A stretch of DNA of 64,000 bases. Source: Brenneria nigrifluens DSM 30175 = ATCC 13028. GTDB lineage: Bacteria; Pseudomonadota; Gammaproteobacteria; Enterobacterales; Enterobacteriaceae. Of this stretch, positions 56,401 through 62,477 are shown in pieces. Below the pieces are notes generated by a model. It did no database searches. It saw only the letters and a list, made by a program, of their open reading frames with translations, and was not told the DNA's origin. A program made the translations under genes and the position numbers. Numbering within the stretch: the first letter of the stretch is position 1; each line of letters opens with the position of its first letter. The stretch is from NCBI RefSeq assembly GCF_005484965.1, contig NZ_CP034036.1, forward strand, positions 3,844,001 through 3,908,000, in the 5' to 3' direction.

Positions 56401-56795
56401 CTGACCGATACTGAATAAGTGTAGCCGTTGTCCGCCGTGGTGCCGGGCGTCGTCGTGGCTTGCAGTACGATGGCGCTGCCGTCGATCACCAGCGCCTGAT
56501 TACTGCCGCTGCTGCTCACGGTGATCGTCAGATCCGTCAGCTCCTGGCCGGCGCCGTCGGTAAAGACGGTGACGCCGCTGAACAGATCCACCGACTGCGC
56601 GGCTGAGCCGTCATCAATGCCGATCGTGGCTTCGGCGCCGCTGGCGGTGACGCCGGGCGCGCTGTCGGTGGCGGCCACGACGGCTTCCGCCGTGGCAACG
56701 GCGGCGGCGTCGAACATCATACGCGGCTCCAGCGCCCATGCCTGTTGAGGAAGGCGCCGATGTTTCGCGCGCGAAGCGGAGCGGGAATAGGTCAT
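47463..56795 (-). CDS. Giant repetitive surface protein with N-terminal LEPR motif, three beta-propellers and cadherin/Ig-like modules
   Basis: 3110 residues, acidic, almost free of Cys and Lys after the N-terminus. The basic start (KHRR, 11-14) leads to LEPRMMFDAA (22-31), the LEPR-XLL-type motif known from very large surface proteins. No classical signal peptide is visible. Predicted order: a cadherin-like module (about 50-205); propeller 1 (about 228-548); a NYNGA module (555-690); two Ig-like modules with SVDGLPDGLTFDAAT (690-870); propeller 2 (895-1250); a NYNGA module (1280-1395); three cadherin-like modules (1418-1900). Then come propeller 3 (1915-2242), a NYNGA module (2268-2385), four cadherin-like modules (2398-2860), one Ig-like module (2865-2952) and a polar tail. 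No RTX repeats. It starts 37 bp after tadG with AGGA upstream, and the exporter genes follow. Inferred role: secreted or surface adhesin. Confidence 0.85.
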   Translation of the reverse strand: MTYSRSASRAKHRRLPQQAWALEPRMMFDAAAVATAEAVVAATDSAPGVTASGAEATIGIDDGSAAQSVDLFSGVTVFTDGAGQELTDLTITVSSSGSNQALVIDGSAIVLQATTTPGTTADNGYTYSVSVSGDSTTITLSIASSGTDAGYTAAGAASLIDGIAYRTLDDTVESGTVTVTLESLSDDGGDTAQLGISSTIAITSNINVAPVIADNGALEAAESFTIDDLGDSTEVVYSSDGSYAYAAGDGAISVFSVDDTGRLTLAQTLTGITDLGSVSEMAISADGRSIYAIDGGGSVYVFSVADDGALSFVSAVDTGNGDASGGLAISEDGAWVYVGTQWNGVARFSRDLSTGALTYVDRVPGEDGSIYSNSRNGVIATAGDYLYVIYTSGSHAILVYQLNDDGTLSTVATLLTGDSGYSAVDYSLAVSDDGQNLYVANPDTGGVAIYQFSGSALTRLSTLTVDGVASIALSDDGSQLYAAAYDGTIGIYTVAGNGTLTLSGSLAGGTGGSDIAVSGDGLSILVAGGGVSRYSGAQTLVLGEALTFAGGLTLKDSNYDALSGGAGNYNGASLSVSASVEGGSFGFADGGGLSYANGVISLDGSAIATLGVSGGVLSVTFTADASTAVANQVLRQLTYSNASATAGSFIQLSVIASDAALAGSAVALTLRVNAVPQVNTDAATGYVLDGATSETAYSFTLFAGLFGDADGDNLNWSVDGLPDGLTFDAATRTISGAATETGAFSLTVTVTDASGASASLALDLAVEQIANRAPAVNEDAATTLDPATEDRVYSTTLDPDLFSDADSVYNGDSLSWSVSGLPDGLTFDAATLTLSGTSGTVGDYTVIVTATDQSGASASAELTLRVITTVEADNSAPALTADASTLTYSSDGSLSGFSKYVNSITLSGDGGTLLIAASDNNNGNGTSYLYVYSRDTASGELTLVQTFTQGTTDDGDASNGIELDGLSGITSVAYSSDGSLLYLSGYSSTGSASTYSISVFSVGDDGALVLVGQVADIAEKVLQIAVAENSGTLYALSASTVYAYSTDGDGALTAIGAYTPDNGFGTAVAMQIDDDGTVYVLSGGRLTIYTAAAADGGLDYAGQLTRSGTTLTWTEADGTAATAGAVSNGNAFNGANAFVVSDAGYIYLTTSNGFLTTLQYDSATNTLTLTNAQDAFSPLGQYPHGIAISGDGTTLYVGSAASTKMAIYTVGEDGVPTLSNTVTMASAVSRLVVSDDGRFIYGGKNLYFSPGLSMVGASGMSVAYSELGTITPAASITLSDSDYDALNGGSGNYNGATITLVRADGANADDTYGFTDANGLTLADGVIYLDGSAIANVANADGTLTITFTADVSTATANRVLQQITYSNASSNPGGSITLRLSVTDRYSAGSTDIQLAVTQINDAPVLEASGQDVTYTSGGNGVKLFKDIAVSAGEDDQAISSLTLTVSGLADAAREVLVIGGSYVTLVDGANVSGSVSVDVVESDGSINTYSYSVTASVSVTDGVATVTVSSNGGLPAELATTLVKNIAYINTSASYSADPTVGDRVIALTAIQDNGGTSDGGIDTTALSISSTVTVSLINAAPTVTATDAEARYVENGDAAALFNQVAVSTGEPGQAITNVELTVSGLSDGASEVLVIDGVSVPLTAEASGETANGYIYYVSLEGDAATVYLYSSDGIAAADAAALIAGLAYANLSDDPTAGTRTVTLTSIQDDGGTANGGADTALLAIAASVTVAAVNDAPIVSATAAQVIYATSGSSAALFSEVAISTVESAQTLSAIAFTVSGLLDGGSETLIVSGTRIALVDGSGTLGNGYAYTVTLDGDSATVTLTSADGIAAADAVTLIEQTSYANLSNAQSAGERIISLSLRDSGGQDDGGFDTTTLEALASIDVVNNSAPELGASADYTSLEAAASLTAISGLADIAAGTLTAGGDYLYVIDSSGNIAIFSRNTNTGELALLQTQESGVLSASRIEVSGDGGTVYILGAGGDSVTLFSRDGADGGLTLLQTLTTENVVDLTMSADGGALYVVDGNYSGLLVYSRDADSGQYALSQSISASTDSEPYLFTAVGIEVVGDYVYVVTDPAAESVANTLIVYQRAADGTLGAVAWLRDGADAGESAVDMPSPLAVSVASDGGTIYVASENGVAAFSFDAASGALSYLGAVGGLSGVTDIALSSDDDTLYLTHADGSLSRYNADGGALTLVDTFTGVDVAALAGALNVATGAHGAVAVIGGGGVVSLKDTLTEIAIDYTEQGTVLLAGVITLSDADYDALADGAGNYNGAVITLARDGGASGDDGYGFVDGNGLTLADGTLYLDGAAIAAFTDDDGTLTLTFTADVTTAVANRVLQQINYTNASDDPDAGVSLRLTVTDVYGASGSVTLALSVAEINDAPLLSAAAANAVYTEGGDAAVLFSDAVVSPVEAGQTISALTLSVSGLSDGSNETLTIDGTVIALVAGSGVTANGYAYSVSVNDGIASVVIAGESGISAADTAALVNSLAYANASDDPTVGTRAVTLTAIQDNGGTADGGADTTTLAVSATVAVAAVNNAPTLTAIPADTGYTEGDNAVGLFSETLISTVESGQAIASLTLTVSGVSDGSSETLTVDGTVIALVAGSGVTANGYAYGVSLSDGSATVVISSTAGIAVADAASLVDGLAYANTSEDPTAGARTVTLSAIQDNGGGPDGTALAIAATVSVVAVNDAPTLTTTPADATYAASGDAAPLFGDTAVSTPEAGQSIAALTLTVSGVVDAVERLNIDGSWVTLADGVSVTTASGLSVTVALDEGTATLVIASGDGLGAAAAQTLIDGLTYANASGAVSGGERIVSLIAVRDNGGAEAGGQDTSALSIAATVNVVNSAPQATDAEIALPAATRGVEYLVTLPDELFTDADGDSLSWSIEGLPDGLSFDADTLTISGTPLATGSVQLVLTARDALGAAASREISLLVNQHSASPVVLPEFDAFGMMASWREDLERRDAPRTEGFARPAARPTPSASGPAAETAPPAGDALSTSNYPLVNGKMDYAATPWQLDPIMETLMPELEKVDFSATRGANAAAENVPSGLRSPLAEGVEGKAAFSAQLQQEQAGFDQLLAALNQLAEKNASPAE
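48915..49480 (-). repeat. Near-identical DNA copies in adjacent cadherin-like modules
   Basis: Bases 48915-49006 and 49389-49480 differ at only 5 of 92 positions, with an offset of 474 bp (158 codons, one module). Both encode the LTxDGTVIALVAGSGVTANGYAY segment. Such identity points to recent duplication or gene conversion within the giant gene. Confidence 0.85.
50070..51053 (-). other. Beta-propeller 3 of the giant protein
   Basis: A run of about seven blades of the form (I/L)xxSxDGxxLYVxxxDGxxxxYxxDxxxGxLxLxxT, as in lactonase/YVTN propellers. Examples are GDYLYVIDSSGNIAIFSR, DGGTVYILGAGGDSVTLFSR and DDDTLYLTHADGSLSRYN. A DADYDALADGAGNYNGA module follows directly. Confidence 0.65.
53046..54113 (-). 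other. Beta-propeller 2 of the giant protein
   Basis: Blades such as SLLYLSGYSSTG...YSISVFSVGDDGALVLVGQV, GTVYVLSGGRLTIYTAA and GTTLYVGSAASTKMAIYTVGEDG. It is preceded by an Ig-like module and followed by the DSDYDALNGGSGNYNGA module. Confidence 0.65.
55152..56114 (-). other. Beta-propeller 1 of the giant protein
   Basis: Blades such as GRSIYAIDGGGSVYVFSVADDGALSFVS, GAWVYVGTQWNGVARFSRDLSTGALTYV and GQNLYVANPDTGGVAIYQF. It is followed by the DSNYDALSGGAGNYNGA module, the first of three propeller-plus-NYNGA units. Confidence 0.65.
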
Positions 56796-56832
56796 GGTGT
56801 CATATCCTGTCAGTCAAAGGGCACATGGGCCG

Positions 56833-58476
56833 TTACTCAATCAGTCGGACGAAACCGCTTTTCTGATGCAGTTCGTCAGTAATTTCACTCAGGCGATCCC
56901 TGATCTTGCTTTCCGACGCGACGAAATCGGCGCCGTGGTAATAGGTGAGATCGGCGCTTTTCTCGGCGCAGCCCCCCAACCCCGCATCGGCGACCTCGCG
57001 GAACGCCGAGGCGCTGGCGATGGTTTCGTTGTTCGATTCGTTCTCCGCCTCGTCGTTGCCGGTCACCACCAGAAAGAAACGGATATTGCGCTCACGGAAG
57101 CTGGTGCACAGATTGGCGAAGCGCTCGGTAATCAACTGTTCGTCAGAACAGCCGTCGTTCGCCGTCGTCGTCCCTGCGCTACAGCCATCAATGGGTTTAC
57201 CCACGTACGCGTTGTAGGAATCGCTGTCGAACCACAGCATGTCGCTGGAGTTGACCAGCATCACGATGGCCTTGGTGCGCCGTGCGTTGCCCTCGTCGAA
57301 ATCTTTGGGCAGTTCGTCGTCCAGCCCCCAGCCGGCGCTGCCGCGGAAGTTAGGCGCCAGCGCCATTGCCGCCCAGCCGATGGCGATGGCGTAGTTGACA
57401 TTAAAACCGGTGCGCATCTCGTCGAGCCGCCCGGCGATCTTGTCCAGATCGTTGGTCAGCGGCAGCAGCGGCGCGTAGGGACAGCCCATGTCAACCACCA
57501 GAGAGCGCGTGTCGTTGGCGCCGGTGGCCTGACCGAAATTCGGGTTCGGCCCGACCCAGGAGATGGAGTAGCTCTCGTAGGCGTTCGAAACATTGCTGTC
57601 GTAGCGGTAGTAGATACGGAACTGCCCGGCCGGTTCCTCATCCCAGAAGTAATTGTCGCCCCGGTTCAACCCACGGTACATGCATAGCAGGTTGTAACGG
57701 CGATCGGGCATGCGGCGATCGGCCAGACTGCCGTAGCCCGACTGAAACAGGGAGGTGAGTTCCACCGGATTGAGCGCGCCCGATTCGGCCCACTGGCGGA
57801 TGCGCTCGCTCTGATCGGCGTCATAGACGCTGACGGCCTGACTATGGGGCACCAGCGCCAGCCAGATGTTTTCGCGCCCGCCGATCAGGTTTTCCGCGAA
57901 TTCGTTGCCGATGCGGCGCAGGGCGGCCAGATTGGCGCTGTTCTCTTTCGCGGTGTTGGGCAGGATCAGCGCCACCTCCGTCGAACGGTTCAACACCTCG
58001 ACGGTGGAGTAAACCTGCTGTTCGGACTCCGCCAACTGGAGCAGTTCGGGCGCGGTGGTAAAGCTGGCGGTCACGGTATAGGTCGGATAATCATTATCGC
58101 TGCGTCCTTCGCTGACGCTTACCTTGTCGAGCGTCAGCTGTTCGGCCAGCTTGCCGTTCAACCCCAGATTGGCCTTGACGTAGTCGAACGCCAGTTCCTG
58201 CATCTGCTCCTGGTCGTACTCTCTATTTTCATTGCCGCTGATAACCGCCTGGTGCCCCACCGCCAGCGCCGCCGCGTCGGTGGCGCGCTTGATTTGCGTC
58301 GCATCGCCGGTTGAGGTCGAGGTATCGACGATAAAGGCGGCGCTGACCAGCAGGGCCATGGTGCCCAGCACATAGAAAACGGCTCCCGCGCCGCGCTCCT
58401 GGCGCAGAAAGCGGCCGGCGGCTCTCCGCCCGCCGCTCATCAGCGCGCTTAGGGTTCGATAGACACTATTCATCAT
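56833..58476 (-). CDS. tadG: TadG-like pilus assembly protein
   Basis: A 547-residue protein of the Tad locus. The TadE/TadG-type membrane segment is near residues 30-52 (GAGAVFYVLGTMALLVSAAFIVDTS), followed by TQIKRATDAAALAVGHQAV, the conserved TadG start. The large periplasmic part has von Willebrand-like features (TKAIVMLVNSSDMLW, RNIRFFLVVTGNDEAENES). Tad pili serve surface attachment and colonisation. The gene overlaps tadF by 11 bp. The giant gene starts 37 bp after its stop. Confidence 0.85.
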   Translation of the reverse strand: MMNSVYRTLSALMSGGRRAAGRFLRQERGAGAVFYVLGTMALLVSAAFIVDTSTSTGDATQIKRATDAAALAVGHQAVISGNENREYDQEQMQELAFDYVKANLGLNGKLAEQLTLDKVSVSEGRSDNDYPTYTVTASFTTAPELLQLAESEQQVYSTVEVLNRSTEVALILPNTAKENSANLAALRRIGNEFAENLIGGRENIWLALVPHSQAVSVYDADQSERIRQWAESGALNPVELTSLFQSGYGSLADRRMPDRRYNLLCMYRGLNRGDNYFWDEEPAGQFRIYYRYDSNVSNAYESYSISWVGPNPNFGQATGANDTRSLVVDMGCPYAPLLPLTNDLDKIAGRLDEMRTGFNVNYAIAIGWAAMALAPNFRGSAGWGLDDELPKDFDEGNARRTKAIVMLVNSSDMLWFDSDSYNAYVGKPIDGCSAGTTTANDGCSDEQLITERFANLCTSFRERNIRFFLVVTGNDEAENESNNETIASASAFREVADAGLGGCAEKSADLTYYHGADFVASESKIRDRLSEITDELHQKSGFVRLIE

Positions 58477-59065
58477 CTTCTTCCGGCATTCCCGCTTCCT
58501 GCATTAATGTTTCATCCAGCGCGATAACGCCCCTCGCCACGCGATTTACCGAGGTAACGTGCAGCAGGTTGCTCAGCGACAGCCCGCCTAGCAGGCTGAT
58601 GTCTTTGCCTTCGCGGCACAGTTCCACCACCACCATGGAAATGTCCTCTTTGCCGTCTTCCGTCTCTTTTTCCGGTAAATCGCCCGGATAGGTTTCGCCG
58701 TAACCGGCCTGATTATCGGTACACAGATCGTCCGCATTGCCGCGCTCAAGCTGCCAGTACAGCGCCCCGGTCTGACGCACATTGCTGATCAGCAACTGGT
58801 AATTACCCAGCCCTTCCTCCGGCAGCACACTGTCCAGCAGGCCTTGCAGCCCCTCTTGCGTCAGTTCCTGCTGCATGCCGAGAATGGAGACGATGGCGCC
58901 GGCCCGCTGCTCCAGCCTTTCCCGTTCCAACCCGACGGTATAGATATCCGCGCACAGCGTGCCTACCGCCAGCACGATGGGCAGCGCCAGCGCCGTTTCC
59001 ACCGCGACGGACCCCCGTCCGGCGCGGCAAAAGCGGCGCAGCAGCGCCAGGCGGTTACTCTTCAC
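58466..59065 (-). CDS. tadF: TadF-like pseudopilin
   Basis: 199 residues starting at GTG 59065, overlapping the end of tadE by 11 bp. After a basic N-terminus comes the pseudopilin hydrophobic segment GSVAVETALALPIVLAVGTLCADIYTVGLERERLEQRA with the conserved Glu, then a periplasmic domain with two Cys. It is a minor pseudopilin of the Tad machine. TadE and TadF are told apart mainly by order. Confidence 0.8.
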   Translation of the reverse strand: MKSNRLALLRRFCRAGRGSVAVETALALPIVLAVGTLCADIYTVGLERERLEQRAGAIVSILGMQQELTQEGLQGLLDSVLPEEGLGNYQLLISNVRQTGALYWQLERGNADDLCTDNQAGYGETYPGDLPEKETEDGKEDISMVVVELCREGKDISLLGGLSLSNLLHVTSVNRVARGVIALDETLMQEAGMPEEDDE

Positions 59066-59561
59066 TGTGCAGCTCCGTGCCGAAAACGTGTTTGTACTGA
59101 TAGCGGAAGGTGTCGCCCAGCGTCAGCACTTCCGGCAACGGGGTCAGAAACGCCTTTTTTATCTGTACCGTGACCGACCAGACGGGCAGCGTATCCGACA
59201 CGGCGCCGTCATCCTCGTCGGAAGAGATTTCCAGCCCGCCAAGCTGGCTCAGACTATCGAAATGCAACACGCTGACGGTTAAGTCATCCTCTTGCAGATA
59301 GCCATACGAGGCGCCGATCATCCGCTCTTTCAGATCCGTTCCCATCGCAGAGGCGCTGCTGTTGTTCAGATCGTCGAGACGAAATGTCTGCACCGCCTTA
59401 TCCAGCGCCGCGCTGCCGACGGCAATCACCAGCCCGATGCGCGCCAGTTCGAACAGCATCATCACCCCGACCAGCACCACCGGCACCAGAAACGCCACTT
59501 CTACGGCGATCGCGCCGCGCGTGCCGCGCCAATCCAGATCGTTACGCCAGCGCATCTTCAT
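59055..59561 (-). CDS. tadE: TadE-like pseudopilin
   Basis: 168 residues from the ATG at 59561, which overlaps the tadD stop (TGATG); a GTG one codon earlier is possible. The hydrophobic segment GAIAVEVAFLVPVVLVGVMMLFELARIGLVIAVGSAALDKAV is the TadE domain, with the conserved Glu. It is a minor pseudopilin processed by the prepilin peptidase TadV in other Tad systems. Confidence 0.83.
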   Translation of the reverse strand: MKMRWRNDLDWRGTRGAIAVEVAFLVPVVLVGVMMLFELARIGLVIAVGSAALDKAVQTFRLDDLNNSSASAMGTDLKERMIGASYGYLQEDDLTVSVLHFDSLSQLGGLEISSDEDDGAVSDTLPVWSVTVQIKKAFLTPLPEVLTLGDTFRYQYKHVFGTELHSEE

Positions 59562-60424
59562 CACTCGGGGCTGCTAAGTTGCAAACGCTGACGGCTGGAC
59601 AACAGCAGCGTTTCGCCGCGGCTATTGTCCTGACGCATCTGTTGCAGACGCTGGTTGAGCGCCGCCATCAGTTCGTCAATACGCTGCGGCTGCGCGATGG
59701 CGGCCAGCGTGCTGCGCGCCTCCTCCTGACGATCGGCGTAGAGGTAGGCCAGCGCCAGATTCAGCTTGCCGTTGGCGTTGTTGTCCTCCACCGAACGCAG
59801 CAGGCCGATGGCTTTATCCGCCTCCCCGCTCACCAGCCAGGAAAGCGCCAGGTTGTTCATCGCCGCCACATCCGCCGGGTTGACGTGCAGCGCCTTTTCA
59901 AACAGCTGGCGCGCTTCGCCGTGCCTGCCGGCCGCCTCCATCACCACCCCCATGCCGTTGAGGGCGCCCGCGCTATCCGGCCGCGCCTGCAGCGCACAGG
60001 CAAAATCTTTCTGCGCCATCGCATGACGCCCCAGCGCCAGCTGCGCCCGCCCCATGCCTAAACAAATGGCCAGCGCTTCCTGCGGTTTCAGCCCGTCGCC
60101 GCCGCCCAGCGCCTGCCGGGCGCGGCCGTACAGCTCCAGCGCCTGCTGCGGCGGACGCACCGTCGCCGCCACGCTGGCATATTCCAGCAGTTCATCGCCT
60201 TGCAGTTCCCCGCGGCTGTCGAGACGGGCATAGACTTCCGTCGCCGCTTCGATGCGGCCCTGATCGCGCAGTAAACGCGCCAGACGCAGCCCCTCGTCCT
60301 TGGTGCCTTTAATCGCCGTGGAGCCGGCGCATCCCGCCAGCAGCACGCTCATGACCAGCAACGCCGGCAGCGGCAGACTGCGTCTCTGTTTTGCCATCAG
60401 AGCGACCATCGTCGAAAACTTCAT
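59561..60424 (-). CDS. tadD: TadD, TPR lipoprotein of the Tad pilus
   Basis: A 287-residue lipoprotein with lipobox LLAGC (Cys32) and about five TPR motifs. Examples are EALAICLGMGRAQLALGRHAMAQKDFACALQARPDSAGALNGMGVVMEAAGRHGEARQLFEKALHVNPADVAAMNNLALSWLVSGEADKAIGLL. In Tad systems it acts as a pilotin-like factor for the outer-membrane secretin RcpA. It starts 75 bp after tadC, the largest gap in the gene train. Confidence 0.88.
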   Translation of the reverse strand: MKFSTMVALMAKQRRSLPLPALLVMSVLLAGCAGSTAIKGTKDEGLRLARLLRDQGRIEAATEVYARLDSRGELQGDELLEYASVAATVRPPQQALELYGRARQALGGGDGLKPQEALAICLGMGRAQLALGRHAMAQKDFACALQARPDSAGALNGMGVVMEAAGRHGEARQLFEKALHVNPADVAAMNNLALSWLVSGEADKAIGLLRSVEDNNANGKLNLALAYLYADRQEEARSTLAAIAQPQRIDELMAALNQRLQQMRQDNSRGETLLLSSRQRLQLSSPE

Positions 60425-60499
60425 TCGTTGTTACCTTTCTAGTTACGGCCAATTGAGTGAGAGGCAATTGCGTGGAAGCAATGTGCCGGGAAAAGCGCT

Positions 60500-61459
60500 T
60501 TACTGCGTCAGCAACCGAATCACCCGCACCAGCGCCGGCGAGGCCATAATGGCGATAATCGGCGGCAGGATCAGCGCCATCAGCGGCACGCTGAGCTGCG
60601 CCGGCAATTTGCCCGCTTTCTCTTCCAGCCCCAGCAGCAGTGTTTTCCGGCTTTCGTCGGCGATGGTGCGTAACGCCTGCGACAGCGGCGTACCATAGCG
60701 TTCGGCCTGAATCAGCGTGGCGACCATGCTTTCTATTTCCGCGACCCGGGTTCTTTCCGCCAGATGCATCATGGCCAGCGTGCGATCGGAGAGGATCTGC
60801 AACTCGGCGGCGGTATAGTGCAGCTCATCGGCCATTTCCGGCGACGACAGCCCCAGCTCTTTCGATACCACCTGCAACACCCGGCCGATCGGCAAGCCGG
60901 CCTCGGCGCAGACCACCATCAGATCCAGCGCGTCCGGCACCGCCCGCGCCAGCTTCTCTCCCCGGCCGGCGGCCCGCCATTTCAGCCACCCTTCCGGCAG
61001 CAGCGTACCGACGAAAAAGCCAATCAGCCCGGCGGCAATACCGGTCAGGCCCAGCCGATCGGCAGGCGGCAGCCAGCCCTGCACCAGCGCCACGGCGCAC
61101 AGCAATCCCACTGCGAATTTACCCATCACCAGCCAGCCCAACGCTTCGTTACGGCGGAACCCGGCCAGATCAAGCAGGCGGCGTAAGTTAAGACGATCCC
61201 GATCGGATCCGGAGAGGCGATAGCCCTGTTGCGCTATCGGTAAAAGAATTTTTTCCATCCAGGGAGTTATTGTTGTTCCCTGGCCTCTCAGGATAGTATC
61301 CTGAGAGGCCGCCCCTATAGGGGCGGCGGGCAAATGCGCCTGCATCCGCTCCGCCAATTGTTTGTAGCGCCGCTGGCTATTGTGGAAACGGGCAAGATAG
61401 AGCCCCGCGCCAATCAGCCCCAGCGCCAGCAGCAATAAGGGATCGCTAAACATCGTCAT
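60500..61459 (-). CDS. tadC: TadC, inner-membrane platform protein of the Tad pilus
   Basis: A 319-residue T2SSF-domain protein with an N-terminal helix (5-22), a cytoplasmic stretch and helices at about 110-130, 133-155 and 290-312. The core ARAVPDALDLMVVCAEAGLPIGRVLQVVSKELG and ERYGTPLSQALRTIADE are typical of GspF/TadC. Bases coding for the linker near residues 45-60 contain two adjoining perfect palindromes. It forms the platform with TadB. Confidence 0.9.
   Translation of the reverse strand: MTMFSDPLLLLALGLIGAGLYLARFHNSQRRYKQLAERMQAHLPAAPIGAASQDTILRGQGTTITPWMEKILLPIAQQGYRLSGSDRDRLNLRRLLDLAGFRRNEALGWLVMGKFAVGLLCAVALVQGWLPPADRLGLTGIAAGLIGFFVGTLLPEGWLKWRAAGRGEKLARAVPDALDLMVVCAEAGLPIGRVLQVVSKELGLSSPEMADELHYTAAELQILSDRTLAMMHLAERTRVAEIESMVATLIQAERYGTPLSQALRTIADESRKTLLLGLEEKAGKLPAQLSVPLMALILPPIIAIMASPALVRVIRLLTQ
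61282..61327. repeat. Two adjoining perfect palindromes inside tadC
   Basis: The first has arms GGCCTCTCAGGATA/TATCCTGAGAGGCC (61282-61310) around a single G. The second is GCCGCCCCTATAGGGGCGGC (61308-61327). They overlap by 3 bases and encode the linker around PIGAASQDTILRG. Confidence 0.9.
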
Positions 61460-61478
61460 CTTGGTTTCTCCCCCGCCC

Positions 61479-62459
61479 TTAGCTTATCCGCTTGACCATA
61501 AAATGCGTCACCAGCATGCCGAGCGTGACGCTGCACAGGGCGTAAATCAGCACCGTTGTCCCCACCGGATCGGAAAACAAAAAGCTGAAATCGTCCGGGG
61601 AACGCATATACAGATAGGCCAGACAGCAGGGGAACAGCGCCGCCACAATTTTGGCCGATGCCCGCGCTTCCGAGGTTTTCGACTGCACCTTAAGCTGTAG
61701 CTCGCGGCGCGCGCGCAGGGTGGCGGATAGCCGCTCCAGCGTTTCTCCCAGCCGCCCGCCGGCTTCCTGGTTAATAATCAGGATCACCACGAAGAAACGA
61801 TACTCCGCCATCGGCACCCGGCCCGCCGAGGTCTGGATCACCTGACGCAGCGGAATGCCCAGCTTCAGCCAGTGGTCGATGGTTTTAAATTCATTGGCCA
61901 GCGGCCCGGTGAGATGCTCCGCCACAATCGCAAAAGTATTCGCCACCGGCACCCCCGCCCGGCAGCTGCGGGTAATGGCGTCAATGGCTTCCGGCAGACT
62001 TTCACGTAAGGCTTTCAGGTGTTTTTGCAGCGCGGAACGAAACAGCAAGGTTCCGATAGCGATAAACAGCAGCAGCGCGAAAACCAGCCCCAGCGTCAGC
62101 GGCAGCAGCGTTCTTTGCCCGAGGATCATACCCAGCGTCAGGCACAGCGCCGCCAGAATCAGCGCCCGCTGGCGCAGGTTCTTTTTCCAGCCGATAAACG
62201 CCAGTTGCGACCAGATCCCGGCCAGCCAGCGCCCCAGCAGCGGCACGTTCATCAGCGGCGTTTTGATCTCATCGCGCAGAATGGAACCGGAGAGCGGTTG
62301 CGCCGGCCGCGGCTCCACCTCCGCTAAAATCCGCTGCCAGCGCTGTTCACGCCGGGCGCGGCGCTGACGCGCTTTTTGCCAGGCATAACAGGCGAAACAC
62401 AGCAGCAGTACGCAGCAAAACACCAGCAGCGTAATCAGATTGAGGCGTAAGTCGGTCAT
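61479..62459 (-). CDS. tadB: TadB, inner-membrane platform protein of the Tad pilus
   Basis: A 326-residue T2SSF-domain protein with an N-terminal helix (8-28), a basic stretch (ARQRRARREQR), two helices at about 98-135 and a C-terminal pair (about 270-320). The core LRESLPEAIDAITRSCRAGVPVANTFAIVAEHLTGPLANEF and NQEAGGRLGETLERLSATLRARREL match TadB. It works with TadC and the TadA ATPase in pilin assembly. It lies 18 bp after tadA and 19 bp before tadC. Confidence 0.9.
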   Translation of the reverse strand: MTDLRLNLITLLVFCCVLLLCFACYAWQKARQRRARREQRWQRILAEVEPRPAQPLSGSILRDEIKTPLMNVPLLGRWLAGIWSQLAFIGWKKNLRQRALILAALCLTLGMILGQRTLLPLTLGLVFALLLFIAIGTLLFRSALQKHLKALRESLPEAIDAITRSCRAGVPVANTFAIVAEHLTGPLANEFKTIDHWLKLGIPLRQVIQTSAGRVPMAEYRFFVVILIINQEAGGRLGETLERLSATLRARRELQLKVQSKTSEARASAKIVAALFPCCLAYLYMRSPDDFSFLFSDPVGTTVLIYALCSVTLGMLVTHFMVKRIS

Positions 62460-62477
62460 CGGCGTCTCCTCGGTCGA

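Noticed and set aside
47711..56748. Many open frames opposite the giant gene
   Set aside because: Repetitive GC-rich codons leave few stops on the other strand; products are low-complexity Ala/Arg/Gln/Val and repeat with the modules.
47463..56795. RTX-type type I secretion substrate
   Set aside because: No GGxGxD nonapeptides and no neighbouring ABC ATPase; the LEPR N-terminus and M50-HlyD cassette point elsewhere.
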